Origin: Bretschneidera sinensis
Lineage: Eukaryota > Streptophyta > Magnoliopsida > Brassicales > Akaniaceae
DNA: 64,000 bases
Assembly (NCBI GenBank): GCA_023935145.1
Contig: CM043699.1
Coordinates: 64,304,638-64,368,637, forward strand
Reading direction: 5' to 3'
In this document: positions 34,849 through 45,990 of the stretch, one piece after another
How positions within the stretch are numbered: position 1 is the first letter of the stretch
Layout of the letters: every line of letters begins with the position of its first letter
Position numbers and translations under genes: made by a program
Notes under the pieces: model-generated
Database searches by the model: none
What the model saw: only the letters and a program-made list of their open reading frames with translations
What the model was told of the DNA's origin: nothing

Positions 34849-35035
34849 AAACCACTTTTTGCCATATAGGGTTGTCAAATTTTGTTGATTGATTGAAAAA
34901 ATATATCTATATATATATTGGATATGGGGAAAATGTGATGTTATTATTTAAAGGGATTATGATTGTGATATAGTGGATTATTGTGAATTGAATGTGTGAT
35001 TAATTGTGCTTGAGATTAGTTTGTGATATGGATGC

Positions 35036-35602
35036 TGTGGGAAATCACCTTGACAAGATGCCCAGGTGGTGATCTTCCAAACACCCAATTCTAGAATGAC
35101 TTGTAGAAAGAAATACAGCAATCAAAGACAAGAACAGAAAATCAAAGAAAGAAAGAAGACAAGCAATTGTTATCGAGGTTCGGCAAGTGCCTACGTCCTC
35201 GTGAGTTCCTCCGAACTCTCTGCACTAAATCAATGGTTCTTTACAAATACAGCAACCCTCTTCAAGAAGCACAAGTTTTTGAAGAAACCAAGAAGAGAAG
35301 AAAGGAAGAAGATAAGAACTAACAATGCTTTCTATCTAATCTAGACTTCTCTCTCTTTACAACCAGCCTTACTACAATGAGTCCCTCTTGTGTTTGATCT
35401 TTTTCACTCTCACAAAATTCTCTCTTGTATTACAATTGATCTCAAAGTATGTCACAAACTTATGTTGTTGTACATGGAAAAATGAAGCTAAGTAGCCCCT
35501 TATATAGTGCACCCACTTCTTGTTCATTATTGAGATTCAATCTTCACCCTTAGATCTTGATTACCACTTAACCATAGCCCTCCATCAATCCTAAGTGGTG
35601 CT
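35036..35602 (-). mobile_element. Ty1/copia LTR, 3' two-thirds (other part 54,567-54,869)
   Basis: On the minus strand this ends GGTGATTTCCCACA at 35,036 and contains a TATATAAGGG box near 35,505. It stops exactly where the Athila 5' LTR starts. The missing 5' third is on the other side of the Athila element. The remnant at 1922-2147 contains sequence from both parts in one piece, which supports their original continuity. Total LTR length would be about 870 bases. Confidence 0.8.
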
Positions 35603-35785
35603 TGATAGGTGCTTAAATATTCATATTTAAGCCCCCTTATTTACATTTGTTAAGTCCTTAGTTATGTTAATTTAGTCTATTTTACTTCATTTATGTGTTT
35701 CACATGTTTTTATAGGGTCTTGGATAAAAATAAGCATTTTTGGCACCTAAAGGAAGAAATTTGGAAATCCTGGAGTAACTACTGG

Positions 35786-35915
35786 CAAAAGTGCGATCGA
35801 GTGCACTATTGGGTGTGATCGAGCACATAAGCACTCGTGCGCACACAAAAAGGATTGAGTGTAGCCTTTCGATTGAGCGCAAAACGCATTCGATCGAGCG
35901 CACATGTACAAGCGT
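35786..35915. promoter_or_regulatory. cluster of CGATCG/CGAGCGC motifs upstream of the LTR TATA box
   Basis: In about 130 bases: GTGCGATCGAGTGCAC, GTGATCGAGCAC, GCACTCGTGCGCACAC, GATTGAGCGC and CGATCGAGCGCACATG. These are variants of one near-palindrome, GCGATCGAGCGC. The 3' LTR copy is at about 53,478-53,600. The same motif family occurs in the other Athila's LTRs (43,020-43,226; 49,078-49,298), in the leader (37,096-37,132) and before the post-pol ORF (50,097-50,175; 50,663-50,750). A transcription-factor binding role is inferred only from position. Confidence 0.55.
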
Positions 35916-36508
35916 GAACAGTAAAACGGCAGAACCAGTTTTGGAAATTGAGAAGGTTTTACATTTTAGGGAGTTTAGGGTTTCCTGAGTCTTTTAGGGT
36001 TATTCAACCCCTATAAATACACCTGTAAACACACACAAAGGAGATAAATTTTTTTTTTATCTTTTGCTTAGCTCGGAATTGTAAGCTTTGGAGAGGATTG
36101 ACAACCCGTCTCCACAGTATTCTTCGGGTTTTATAATTTATGTTTAGTTTATGCTATGATGTTTATCTTAGACAGGATGTGTAAGTAACTCTTTATAGGG
36201 CTCGATTGAAGCCCTAGTTATGCTTTCCCATATATATATTCATTGATTATCTTTGCAATAGCCTTGATTATGATGCTTAACTTGATTAATGCCTGTGTTT
36301 ATTTACATTTCTCATATGTGTATGTCTGATTAATATGTGCATGTGGTATGGATTAGTTAGTTAGATCAATTTGGATGACCGAGTCCTGGGCCTAACAATA
36401 GTAGCAAAAGATATCCACACTGGATTATTGGATTAATCAACATGGAAAACCAGGAGTAGATACCATGCCCTAGGTCTCATGTGGTTGTCGATTTCCATAA
36501 ATCTTATG

Positions 36509-36558
36509 CTTTCTTAAGGAATAACTCAGTAGATATCATGCTGAATCCCTTAAGAAAG
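36509..36558 (+). repeat. conserved hairpin in LTR transcript leader
   Basis: CTTTCTTAAGG (36,509-36,519) and CCTTAAGAAAG (36,548-36,558) are perfect complements around a 28-base loop that carries one copy of the AGTAGATATCATGC motif. The 3' LTR has the same stem at 54,194-54,204 and 54,233-54,243, unchanged although the loop has substitutions. Confidence 0.8.
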
Positions 36559-36931
36559 AAAAGAGTTAGAGTAGATACCATGCCTAACTCGTTGCTTAGG
36601 GAAATGAATAGCTTAAGGAGTAGATACCACGCCCTTAGGTTGACAACCATTAGGTATTCATAGGAAGGCTAGTGCATTGACCTATTACTCATTGGGAAAG
36701 TATGACTAGTGGTGGATATCTAAGCCCTATGTCTCATTATTATTAATTCACATTCAACAGTTATTTTGATCTTCTTTTATTAAGAAACTGATTCTAAAAC
36801 AAAATTCACCAATCCCTGTGGAAATGATTTCGCATTTGCACACTATACTACCGTTGACCTTGTGCACTTGCAAGTAAAACTGTACGGTTATTTACTTTTT
36901 TATTTAGGTAGATAAATGTGCAACAAGTTTT

Positions 36932-36949
36932 TGACGTCATTGCCGGGGA
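36932..36949 (+). other. decayed primer-binding site, tRNA-Asp type
   Basis: TGACGTCATTGCCGGGGA differs at three positions from TGGCGCCGTTGCCGGGGA, the tRNA-Asp-type PBS of Athila elements, which is intact in the inner element. All three differences are transitions. Confidence 0.75.
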
Positions 36950-37324
36950 TTGCGCTAAATTTCTTTTTAGAATTACTTTCGTTTAGTTTAATCATCATTA
37001 TTCTATTTTACTTTAATTTTTCTAACAATTTTTATATTCTGTTTTTCACCTTTATTTTTATTTTCATCGAACCCTAATCGCACTTTCTGTGATACTTGCG
37101 ATCGATCGCAACCTCTTGTGCGATCAAGCGCAATTAGGGTAGAGAGTTACCCGAGCAGCAGAGTTAAACTGCTGCACTGAAGCTAGTTTTTCTAATTTAT
37201 GCACGGACTTCGATCCCGACATCCAACATTCTTTCCCCTCGATCCCGAGCTTGAGCGGACCATCCGACAAAAGCTTAGGAACAACTTCGAAGAGAACGAA
37301 GAAGAATCCTAGAATGAAGCACCA

Positions 37325-38612
37325 ATGGCGGAACAGCTCGAAAACCAGTAACCACCTGCAAGAGTATCGATGAAGCAATCCTTCATTCCACGGAACATTG
37401 ATCAGCCATCATGTATTGCATATCAACCTGAGGCGGTAGGAAACTATTACATATCTCGGCAAATATTGAATGTTTTAACTCACTTTAGGGGTATTCCTAA
37501 TGAGGATCCACACTTGCACATTCGAGAATTTTTCGATCTTTGCAAGCTCCAGCACATCCAAGACTTAGACCAAGAAGGAATAAGGTTAATTCTTTTCCCT
37601 TTTTCCTTAAAAGATAATGCTAAATTATGATATAATTCTTTGCCTGTAGTTTCTATCCACACTTGGGAGGGGTTGGCTAGCAAATTCCTAAGGAAGTTTT
37701 TCCCAGCCCAAAAGACGAGGCAAATGAGGAAGGAGATTCAGTCCTTCCAACAAAAGGATGGGGACCTCTTATTCAAAGTGTGGGGACACTTCAACAAGCT
37801 GCTACTCAAATGCCCACATCATAACCTACCTCAAAATGAACTGGTACAATCTTTTATAAAGGTTTATGTGATATTAACAAAAGTATTGTTTATTCAGGTT
37901 GTGGAGGAGTGCTGATGGAGAAAAGCAGCGAAGAAGCTATGGAGTTCTTTGAAACCCTAAGCGAACACACTCAACAGTTCTCCTCTCGAGGTAGACATGT
38001 AACCAAAAGTAAGGGTATGTATATGGTAAATTTAAATTGAGGATCTTCTCCTCAAATAATTGTTGCGGAGATGAAACTAGACCTGTTGGTTAAAGCCATG
38101 GCTTCTCAAAATGCCTCATCTAGCCTACCAGCTACACCACTCCAGGTATGTGCAATATGTTCCCAATTTGATCATAATACTGATACTTATCCTTTGTATT
38201 CATTTGTAGATCCAGAACAAGCCAATTACGTAGGACCTAACAACTATCCACTGAAGAACAACCCATATGCAAACACTTACAACCCTAGATGGCGAAACCA
38301 CCCGAATTTCTCTTGGAACAACAATCAAAATACCCTTAACCAGCAAGGGCAGCAACGAAACTCCCAACCAGTAGCCCATACTGCTCCCGAACCAAAGAAG
38401 AATGACCTCAAAAGTCTTGTGAGGCAATTGGCCACTCAACAGCAGCAATTAATGACCTCACAAGATCAGTTCATGGCGGATGAAAGACAATTTCGGACTG
38501 AACTAAGACAAACTACAGCAAAGCATGAACAAGCCATCCAATGGCTAGAGGTACAAATAGGACAACTTGCTAAAGAGCTAAGTGGCAGAAAGCAAGGTGA
38601 GCTTCCAGCTTA
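37325..38612 (+). pseudogene. Athila gag
   Basis: The ATG at 37,325 is followed by a stop after eight codons, then by a frame with SFIPRNIDQPSCIAYQPEA, the gag core (GIPNEDPHLHIREF, LILFPFSLKDNAKL with a following stop, KFLRKFFPAQKTRQMRKEI), a frameshift near 37,915, and the C-terminal part from 38,071. The zinc knuckle reads CAICSQFDHNTDTY, so the last Cys of C-X2-C-X4-H-X4-C is Tyr and zinc binding is probably lost. The C-terminus has the RNHPNFSW segment typical of Athila and a Gln-rich coiled-coil-like region. A CGATCG motif pair lies just upstream at 37,096-37,132. Confidence 0.87.
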
Positions 38613-39477
38613 AACACTACCCAACCCGGGGGGGCATCAACAACTAAAGGCTGTCATAACCTTGAGAAATGGCAAGGTGATAGGGTCCAATGAGTCTGCA
38701 ACAGCATCCAAAGAGAAACCATCGGCATCAAAGGTAAGTGAAACGGAGAAGGTAAATGATCCACCCTTCCCGCAAAGGTTAGTAAAACAAAAGAAAGACA
38801 ATAAACTGATTGATATTTTTGAAACCTTGCAGAAAGTTGAAATTAGCATTCCTTTATTAGATGCAATTCACCAAATACCTGCCTATGGTAAGTTCCTAAA
38901 AGATTGTTGCACTCATAAGAGAAAGTTTCAAGAGTATGAAACAGTAGCATTAACTGAAGAAGTAAGTGTTGTGCTATTAAGAAAACTCCCACCAAAACTG
39001 AAAGATCCGAGTAGTTTTACTATTCCCTATAGAATAGGTGATCAACTGTTTGAGAAAGCATTACTAGAATTAGGAGCAGGTGTAAACTTATTACCATACA
39101 CGGTATTCGAAACCCTACGTTTGGGGGAGCTACAACCGACTTCAATGACCTTACAGTTGGTAGATAGGAGTATTAAAAGACCTATGGGTATTCTTGAGGA
39201 TGTCCTAGTAAAGGTTGGTGAGTTCATTTTACCTGCTAATTTCATCATGCTAGATATAGAGGAATGCCTTATGCCATTACCCCTACCCATCATATTAGGG
39301 AGACCCTTCATGAGAATTGCCGATACTAAGATTTGTGTGAAAAAAGGCATAGTGAGTATGAAGATCAATGGTGAGAAAATAGAATTTAAAATATTTGATG
39401 CATTAAAACTACCTCAAGATAATTTGGAATGCTTTAATGTATGTATGATACAAAATTTTTTCGAGCAAGCTTTTTAG
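38613..39477 (+). pseudogene. Athila retropepsin
   Basis: One open frame of 271 codons from 38,662. A linker with VITLRNGK and SIPLLDAIHQIPAYGKFLKD leads to the protease core. The active site reads LLELGAGVNLLPY where the family has LLDLGASVNLLPY, so the catalytic Asp is Glu and the enzyme should be inactive. ILGRPFMRIA is the conserved second half. A TAG at 39,475 separates it from the RT part, which continues in a nearby frame. Confidence 0.85.
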
Positions 39478-41390
39478 GTCCAACATATTGATCCATTGGA
39501 GACCACTCTCACCCATGGCTTCACAGAAGAGGATATTAACCAAGAACTTGAAGATGTGACTAATGACATCATTGAAATAGTGCACCTGCTTGAGACTTCT
39601 CCAAGGCACTCAAGTAAGTATGCTCCTCCATTTGAATCTCTCATACCTACTAATGCTACTCTTCTGCCTTCTATTGTCCAGGCACCAACTTTGGAACTGA
39701 AGCAGCTGCCAGAACATCTCACTTATGCTTATTTGGGAGAAAAGAAGACTTTACCTATGATCGTAGTTGCTAATTTGAGTATGGGAGAAGAAGAGAAATT
39801 ATTAAGAGTTCTTAAGGAGCATAAATCTGCCATTGAATGGACCATTGTTGACATTAAAGGGATAAGTCCAGCCAAGTGCATGCATAGTATCTACCTAGAA
39901 GAAGAAGCAAGGCCCACTCGAGATGCTCAAAGAAGACTTAACCCACATATGAAAGAGGTAGTAAAGGCCGAGGTATTAAAGCTACTAGATGTTGGCATTA
40001 TCTACCCCATATCAGACAGTAAATGGGTGAGTCTGGTCCAAGTTGTTCCTAAAAAGAGTGGGATTACCGTTGAAAAAAATGAAAATGCGGAGCTCATACC
40101 TACAAGAAAGACAGGGTATGCATTGATTACCGAAAATTGAACAAAGTAACTAGAAAAGATCATTTTCCCCTGCTATTCATTGATCAGATGTTAGAGAGAT
40201 TAGCCGGTCACAGCTATTACTGCTTCTTGGATGGGTACAGTGGGTACAACCAAATTTCCATAGCACCCGAGGATCAAGAAAAGACTACCTTCACATGTCC
40301 CTTTAGTACATTTGCTTATCGAAGAATACCATTCGATTTATGCAACACACCAGCCACTTTTCAAAGATGTATGATGAGTGTATTTTCCGATATGGTGGAG
40401 AAATACATTAAGGTATTCATGGATGACTTTAGTGTATTTGGGTCCAATTTTGATGAATGCCTAAACCATTTGGAAAGTGTCCTAAAGAGATGTGAAGAAA
40501 GTAACTTAGTGCTGAATTGGGAGAAATTTCACTTCATGGTTCAACAAGGCATTGTGTTGGGGCACTCCATCTCCAACAAAGGTATTGAGGTAGACAAAGC
40601 TAAAATAGACATCATTTCAAAGCTACCTCCCCTTCTTATAGTCAAGGGCATTAGAAGTTTCCTTGGACATGCTGGTTTCTATAGAAGATTCATCTAGGAT
40701 TTCTCCAAAATCTCAAGACCTCTTTGTGCGTAGTTGGCTAAAGATACCAAGTTTGAATGGAATGATAACTGTATGCAAGCTTTCAACACATTGAAGGATG
40801 TTCTCACCTCCACCCCAATAATGATAGCACCGGATTGGAATCTCTCTTTCGAATTAATGTGTGATGCCAGTGACTTCGCCTTGGGAGTTGTCTTAGGTTA
40901 AAGAATCAATAAGGTACCTCATGCTATTTACTATGCTTATAGAACTTTAAATGATGCTCAGCTTAACTATTCTACTACTGAAAAAGAATTGTTAGCTGTT
41001 ATTTTTGCTTTAGAGAAGTTTAGATCATATCTTATTGGTTTTAAAATTATTGTATTCACTGACCATGCTGTTTTGAGATATTTGTTTTCTAAGAAAGATG
41101 CAAAGCCTAGGCTAATCAGATGGGTACTCCTATTACAAGAATTTGATTTAGAGATCAAAGACAAGAAAGGTAGTGAGAATGTAGTTGCAGATCATTTGTC
41201 AAGGCTACCCTATGAGAATGACGATAATGAATTATCTCTGAATGAGAACTTCCCTGATGAACAATTGTTTGCTCTAGAGGTAAAACTTCCATGGTATGCT
41301 GATATTGTAAATTATTTAACTGCAAAAGTTTTTCCCCCAGGTATGACCACACAAGAAAAGAAGCAGTCGATATCTCTATCAAGACACTAA
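39478..41390 (+). pseudogene. Athila RT and RNase H
   Basis: 39,496-40,140: linker with LRVLKEHKSAIEWTIVDIKGIS and CMHSIYLEE, then RT start with IIYPISDSKWVSLVQVVPKK. A frameshift at about 40,110 splits the CIDYRKLN motif. 40,137-40,697: FLDGYSGYNQISI, PFDLCNTPATFQRCM, active site KVFMDDFSVFG with both Asp present, VLGHSIS, GHAGFYRRFI. Stops follow near 40,697, 40,733 and 40,900. RNase H runs to 41,215 ([52 protein letters not shown]). Motif content is complete but the frame is broken at least five times. Confidence 0.9.
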
Positions 41391-42180
41391 CATTGGGATG
41401 ATCCTTACCTCTTAAAATTCTGCCCCGATCAAATCATCAGACGATTCCAGAAGAGGAGCATTTAAGTTTATTACAACATTGCCATCAGTTTGCTTGTGGA
41501 GGACATTTTGGGGCAAAATGAACAGCTCTTAAGGTACTTCAATCTGGTTTTTATTGGCCTAATCTGTTTAAAGATGCTTTCTTCTTTTGCAGCTCATGTG
41601 ATAGATGCTAGCGGACAGGTAACATCTCTTCCCGAAATCAGATGCCCCTACAGAATATTCATATAATAGAACTTTTTGATGTATGGGGCATTGATTTCAT
41701 GGGTCCATTTCCTAAATCCTGTGGTTATTTATATATTCTTGTGGGTGTGGATTATGTGTCCAAATGGGTCGAGGCTGTCCCCTAAAAAACTAACGATCAC
41801 AAAGTAGTTGTAAAGTTCTTACAGGCTAACATCTTTACGCGATTTGGGACTCCAAGAGCAATTATCAGTGATGGGGGTAGCTACTTTCATCATCGCTCTT
41901 TTGCTGAACTACTTCAGAAATATGGGATCACTCATAAAGTTCTCACTCCATATCATCCTCAAGCCAGTGGCCAAGTGGAGATTAGCAACTGAGAGATCAA
42001 AGGAATCTTAGAGAGGACAGTGAAGCCTAATCGGAAGGATTGGTCTCTATGCCTAAATGATGCTCTATGGGCATATCAGACATCTTATAAGACTCTAATT
42101 GGCATGTCTCCCTACCGCCTAGTCTTTGGAAAAGCATGCCATCTCCCGGTGGAATTAGAGCATCAATCATATTGGGCCAT
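41391..42180 (+). pseudogene. Athila integrase, part 1 (interrupted)
   Basis: HHCC-like zinc region near 41,460-41,620 in changing frames, then the catalytic core: [12 protein letters not shown] (first Asp, about 41,690), IISDGGSYF (second Asp, about 41,865) and [13 protein letters not shown] (Glu, about 41,976), so the D,D,E residues are all present. It continues to [16 protein letters not shown] and is cut at 42,180 by the inner element. Stops occur at about 41,785 and 41,992. The reading resumes at 49,464. Confidence 0.9.
42176..42180. repeat. target-site duplication GCCAT (left; right copy 49,464-49,468)
   Basis: GCCAT precedes 42,181 and follows 49,463. The integrase reading frame of the outer Athila continues across if one copy and the insert are ignored, which confirms the insertion point. 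Confidence 0.95.
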
Positions 42181-43387
42181 TGTTGTGAGTTTTAAATTAA
42201 TCGCAATCGCACGAGTCGTTTGCAGTATAGCGTTGTGCAAGTGCGAGGTCGAATCCACAGGGAATTGCGTTGTGAAAATATAATTTTTAATCTAAACTAA
42301 CTCTATCTTAACCTAGTTCCGAATTTTGAATGATAATTTGCAAAATAAATTAAAACTAAATTAAATTGATTTAAAATCTAATAATAAAAAGCACTAAGGT
42401 TTCCGAATCCACCCCACCGAAGTTAAGCATACATGTTCTAAAAATATAGCCTATTAAAACATTCAATGAATCCAACTATAAGACAAAAAAACAAAGAATA
42501 TCCCAACTAAACCAAAAGCACCCGATGTATCCGCTCTTAACAAATCACAAAGGGAATCCAATTTAATCGAAAAGCATTCAATGTATCCATCAGATGAAAC
42601 ACAAAGAAAATCCAACAGACAATTTAAACTCAATCAATTATAAGATTAACTCAAATAATTGACAGAACATTTATACTAAAAATTGTCAGATTTGTACAAG
42701 CAAATCTGAACTACTACGCCAAACAACGGCGGGGCTTCATCTTCAACCTTAGCTGAAGAGTCTAGCCACTCATAACTATAAAACTATAATAACAAGTGCT
42801 AAACATTTAAACTAAAACAACTGAATATAAAGAAATAAATAAACAACTTTACATGGGAGAAATTCCACTCGCTGCCGGGCGGCGCTTCCCCTTATGGTAG
42901 CAATGCCTTCGGGATCCACCAAAATGTTGGCGGACGTCCACCGGTAAACACCAAGCCAGATGGTGCTTATATAGGGGAAGACCCGGAGCAATGTGGCTTG
43001 CAGAAACGATGTGGGATACTGCCCGAGTGCGCTCGATCGCAGTATGTTGCGATCGATCGCAGGTGCGCTCGATCGCGCTGTAAAGATTCTGATCAATGTG
43101 GGATGATCGCTTGCGATCGATCACAAGTCTGTGCGCTTGAGCGCAGGTGCGATGCACTGCAAACATTTCGATGTGGGATTGATGACCTTGCGCTCGATCG
43201 CAACATAGTGCGATCGATCGCAATTTCTCTTGAAGCTTTACATCTCCTGAAATGCTTCATTTTCTCCACAATCCTGTAAAAATACACAAAACACGAAAAA
43301 AACATAAAATAAAGTGAAATACTAATAACTAAGAGCATAACAAATATAAGTTAAGGGTCTAAAATATGCAATATTTAAGACTCATCA
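42181..43387 (-). repeat. 3' LTR of the inner Athila-type element
   Basis: 1207 bases. On the minus strand it starts TGATGAGTCTTAAATATTGC and ends TTTAAAACTCACAACA. TATA box (minus strand CTATATAAG) at about 42,966-42,974. Compared with the other LTR it lacks about 33 bases near 42,975 and about 21 bases inside the CGATCG cluster. Confidence 0.93.
43020..43226. promoter_or_regulatory. CGATCG palindrome cluster upstream of the LTR TATA box
   Basis: Within about 200 bases: GCGCTCGATCGCAG, TTGCGATCGATCGCAG, GCGCTCGATCGCGC, TTGCGATCGATCACAA, GCGCTTGAGCGCAG, TGCGCTCGATCGCAAC and GTGCGATCGATCGCAA. Most centre on the palindrome GCGATCGATCGC. It lies 50-255 bases upstream of the TATA box on the minus strand. 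The other LTR (49,078-49,298) carries one extra unit. It stands out as G+C-rich in AT-rich surroundings. Confidence 0.6.
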
Positions 43388-44718
43388 AATACCCCCAAAC
43401 TTATATTTTGCTAGTCCCTTAGCAAAACAAAATAAAAGACTCAATGAAAAACAAAGAACATAAAGATAAAGTCATCACTCATGGTATCCAAAAATTTAAG
43501 GAGCACACATCACCATGATATTCATTCATAAGCAAGCTTAAAAAGGTAAACCCATCTTCGCAATGAATAGAAATGTTAAAATCTAATTACTTACAAAAGG
43601 CAGGATAATGCATCACAAGCTTGAATCAGTGTAAAGTGAATTAGCATATAAAAATGAAGCTTCCAAATAACTCCAATGTGTAAGGTCTCCATGTCTCAAG
43701 ATTCACCAAATTTCCCATCAAAATGAACGAAAAAGGCATAGTAATTTTTTTTTTTTTTAATAATAAGGCACGGCTATGTTTAGTTCCCTTAAGCTTTCTA
43801 ATTGACCCATGTAGCGAGTGTTGAGTCAATGACTCCCAAAACAGGTGGCTTTAGGGCATTAGGTGTAAAGACACCCCTAAGGACTTACTAACTCGAGTAA
43901 AAAAGGCTACGAAACTAAACTGACCTTAATGCTACCAAACAAATTTTCACCTTTTGACGTGAACACTCACTGCTTACTGAGGCAAGAGGTCCAGTTACTC
44001 AGCGAAAAATTTCGCAATGATCATTATGAATAAAATTCCCACCTTTTGACGTGAACATTCACTGCTTACTGAGGCAAGAGGTCCAGTTACTCAGTAGAAA
44101 GTTTATTGATGATGATCATTAGTAGTATTATTATTATATATATTTTTCTCTTTTTTTGTTTTTTTTTTATTTTTTTTATGCCCAAGTGTTTATCCAACAA
44201 GTCATCCAGTTTCAGTTAAGACAAGGAAACGTACACATTAAAATCACGTGTGTTAGATTAGATCAAACATGTGAATTCTCAAAATGCCTAAAGTAAGTAA
44301 CTAAATTTTAAAAATTTATCACCAGATCATGTGTTCAAAATGTTAAGCTCACCAATGACATCACATCACAGAAAATGTTTAGATCAACTAAAATTTCACG
44401 ATAACATGAGCATGGAGTGTGTGATGTGTCTCCCATACCCCCAAAATTAAATTACACATTGACCCCAATGTGTGACTAATATGGAAAGAGCTGACCTGAG
44501 ATATGGAGAACTATCTGGACTGGTATGGCTCATAGCATACCCCTAAACTTGAATTGAAGTACGCTTTGTCCCTGAAAAATAAAAACTGGAAAACAAAAAA
44601 AATACTGGAAACAAACATTAATCATAAAAATGCGAAATCATAGATAAACAAAAGAAAAGATAAGCTGTGGGGTGCCTCCCATGAGCGCTAAGTTTAATGT
44701 CTTCAGCCAGACCCAACA
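43388..44718 (-). other. 3' non-coding region of the inner element
   Basis: Minus-strand counterpart of 26,072-27,478 and 51,911-53,292. Polypurine-like tracts (plus strand ACCCCCAAACTT or close) lie at 43,391, 44,438 and 44,535, the first directly beside the LTR. The duplicated hairpin block is at 43,945-44,100 and the CCTTAGGGGTGT hairpin near 43,865-43,885. A poly-A/TA run lies at 43,745-43,765 and 44,128-44,180. No coding sequence seen. Confidence 0.8.
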
Positions 44719-45990
44719 TTAGTAAACAGGCCCAACTAAGCTTTCCACCATCTGATCAATAAATGGGAATGGAAAATGATCAGGCCTAGCGGTAGCATTC
44801 AATTTACGGTAGTCTAGACACTTTCTCCATCTTAACTGCACTCGAGTTGGAACCGACTCGTTGTCTTTATTTACTACCGTAAATTCAGCACGTTTGGGCA
44901 CGACTGGAATCTGGCTCACCCACTTGCTATCAGAGATGGGATAAATGATGCCTGCCTCTAACAGCTTAATATCTTCCGCCCTCAAAACCTCTTGCAAAGC
45001 AGGGTTGAGCCTTCTTTGTGGCTCTCTCGATGGCTTGGCATTCTCCTCCAACTGTATCATGTACGTCACCACCGAGGGGCTGATCCCCTTGACATCCTCA
45101 ATAGTCCAGTCTATAGCTTCCTTATGCTCTCTTAAGACGTCAAATAATTTCTCCTCTAGAGCATCACCCAATTCGGAAGGTATAATCACAGGCAAACTAT
45201 CGGCTGAACCTAGGAACTTATACTTAATATTATCTGGTAAAGGCTTAAGTTCCTTCTTGGGGGTTTCAAGTGCGGCGGTCTCCTCTGTCTTATTGCTCTT
45301 CCGAGGAAGAGACTCTAAATTGGCATTTGCTTGCTCAAGTAATTTATCTAAATCCATATCCTCTCCAAATTAAGCAAAACATGCCTCCAGGGGGTCCTCA
45401 GTGCGAAAGTCATCCACAATCTCATTCATCTTATTGCTCTCCCGAGGAGGAGACTCCAAAATGGCATTCGCTTGCTCAAGTAATTTATCTAAATCCAAAT
45501 CCTCTCCAAATTGAGCAAAACATGCCTCCAGGGGGTCCTCAGTGCTTGATTCATTCACAGTCTCCTCAAGAATCTCCTCTATCAAGCATACAGTTCTCAC
45601 TTCATCATATTCATGTGGTTGCCTAGTGATATCAAAAATATTCAACTCCACTGTCATATTTCCGAAGGAGATCTTCATCACCCCTGTCCTACAATTTATC
45701 AGGGTGTTAGCCGTGGCTAAGAATGGTTGCCCTAGAATCACCGGTATTTGAATCCCTAGATTCTGAACCGGCTCTGTGTTAAGCACAATAAAATCCACGG
45801 GGAAATAGAACTTATCCACTTTTATCAAAACGTCCTCAATTATCCCCCGTGGTCTTTTCACTTACCTGTCAGCCAATTGAAGCGTCGTGGATGTGGGCTT
45901 CAATTCTCCTAACCCCAATTGTAAATAGACTGAGTACGGTAGAAGATTCACACTCGCCCCTAGATCCAAGAGAGCCCTCTCAATGTGGCT
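44719..45990 (-). pseudogene. retropepsin, linker and truncated RT of the inner element
   Basis: The frame continues from gag. ALLDLGASVNLLPYSVY (about 45,925-45,970) has an intact protease active site. One in-frame TAA follows at 45,862, then VILGQPFLATA, an acidic linker, another in-frame TAA (about 45,370), then DVKGISPSVV, IIYPISDSKWVSQIPVVPK, LDYRKLNA, and a stop after FIDQMVESLVG. RT therefore ends before its FLDGYSGY motif. A 141-bp (47-codon) tandem duplication in the linker (about 45,289-45,570) repeats DPLEACFAQFGED. All breaks are single stops in one frame. Confidence 0.9.

Larger units (their letters stand above)
35603..36925 (+). repeat. 5' LTR of the plus-strand Athila
   Basis: Starts TGATAGGTGCTTAAATATTC and ends GTGCAACA. 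A TATA box, CCTATAAATACACC, lies at about 36,010. A cluster of CGATCG-like motifs lies 100-220 bases upstream of it (35,786-35,915). A hairpin and four copies of a GAGTAGATACCATGCC motif lie downstream (36,454-36,633). It matches 53,293-54,566. Confidence 0.92.

Noticed and set aside
42812..43279. Several overlapping Arg/Ser/Ile-rich frames in the Athila LTRs (also 48,995-49,359; 35,700-35,903; 53,389-53,592)
   Set aside because: They arise from CGATCG repeats, which read as Arg-Ser-Ile or Asp-Arg-Ser in various frames; LTRs are non-coding.
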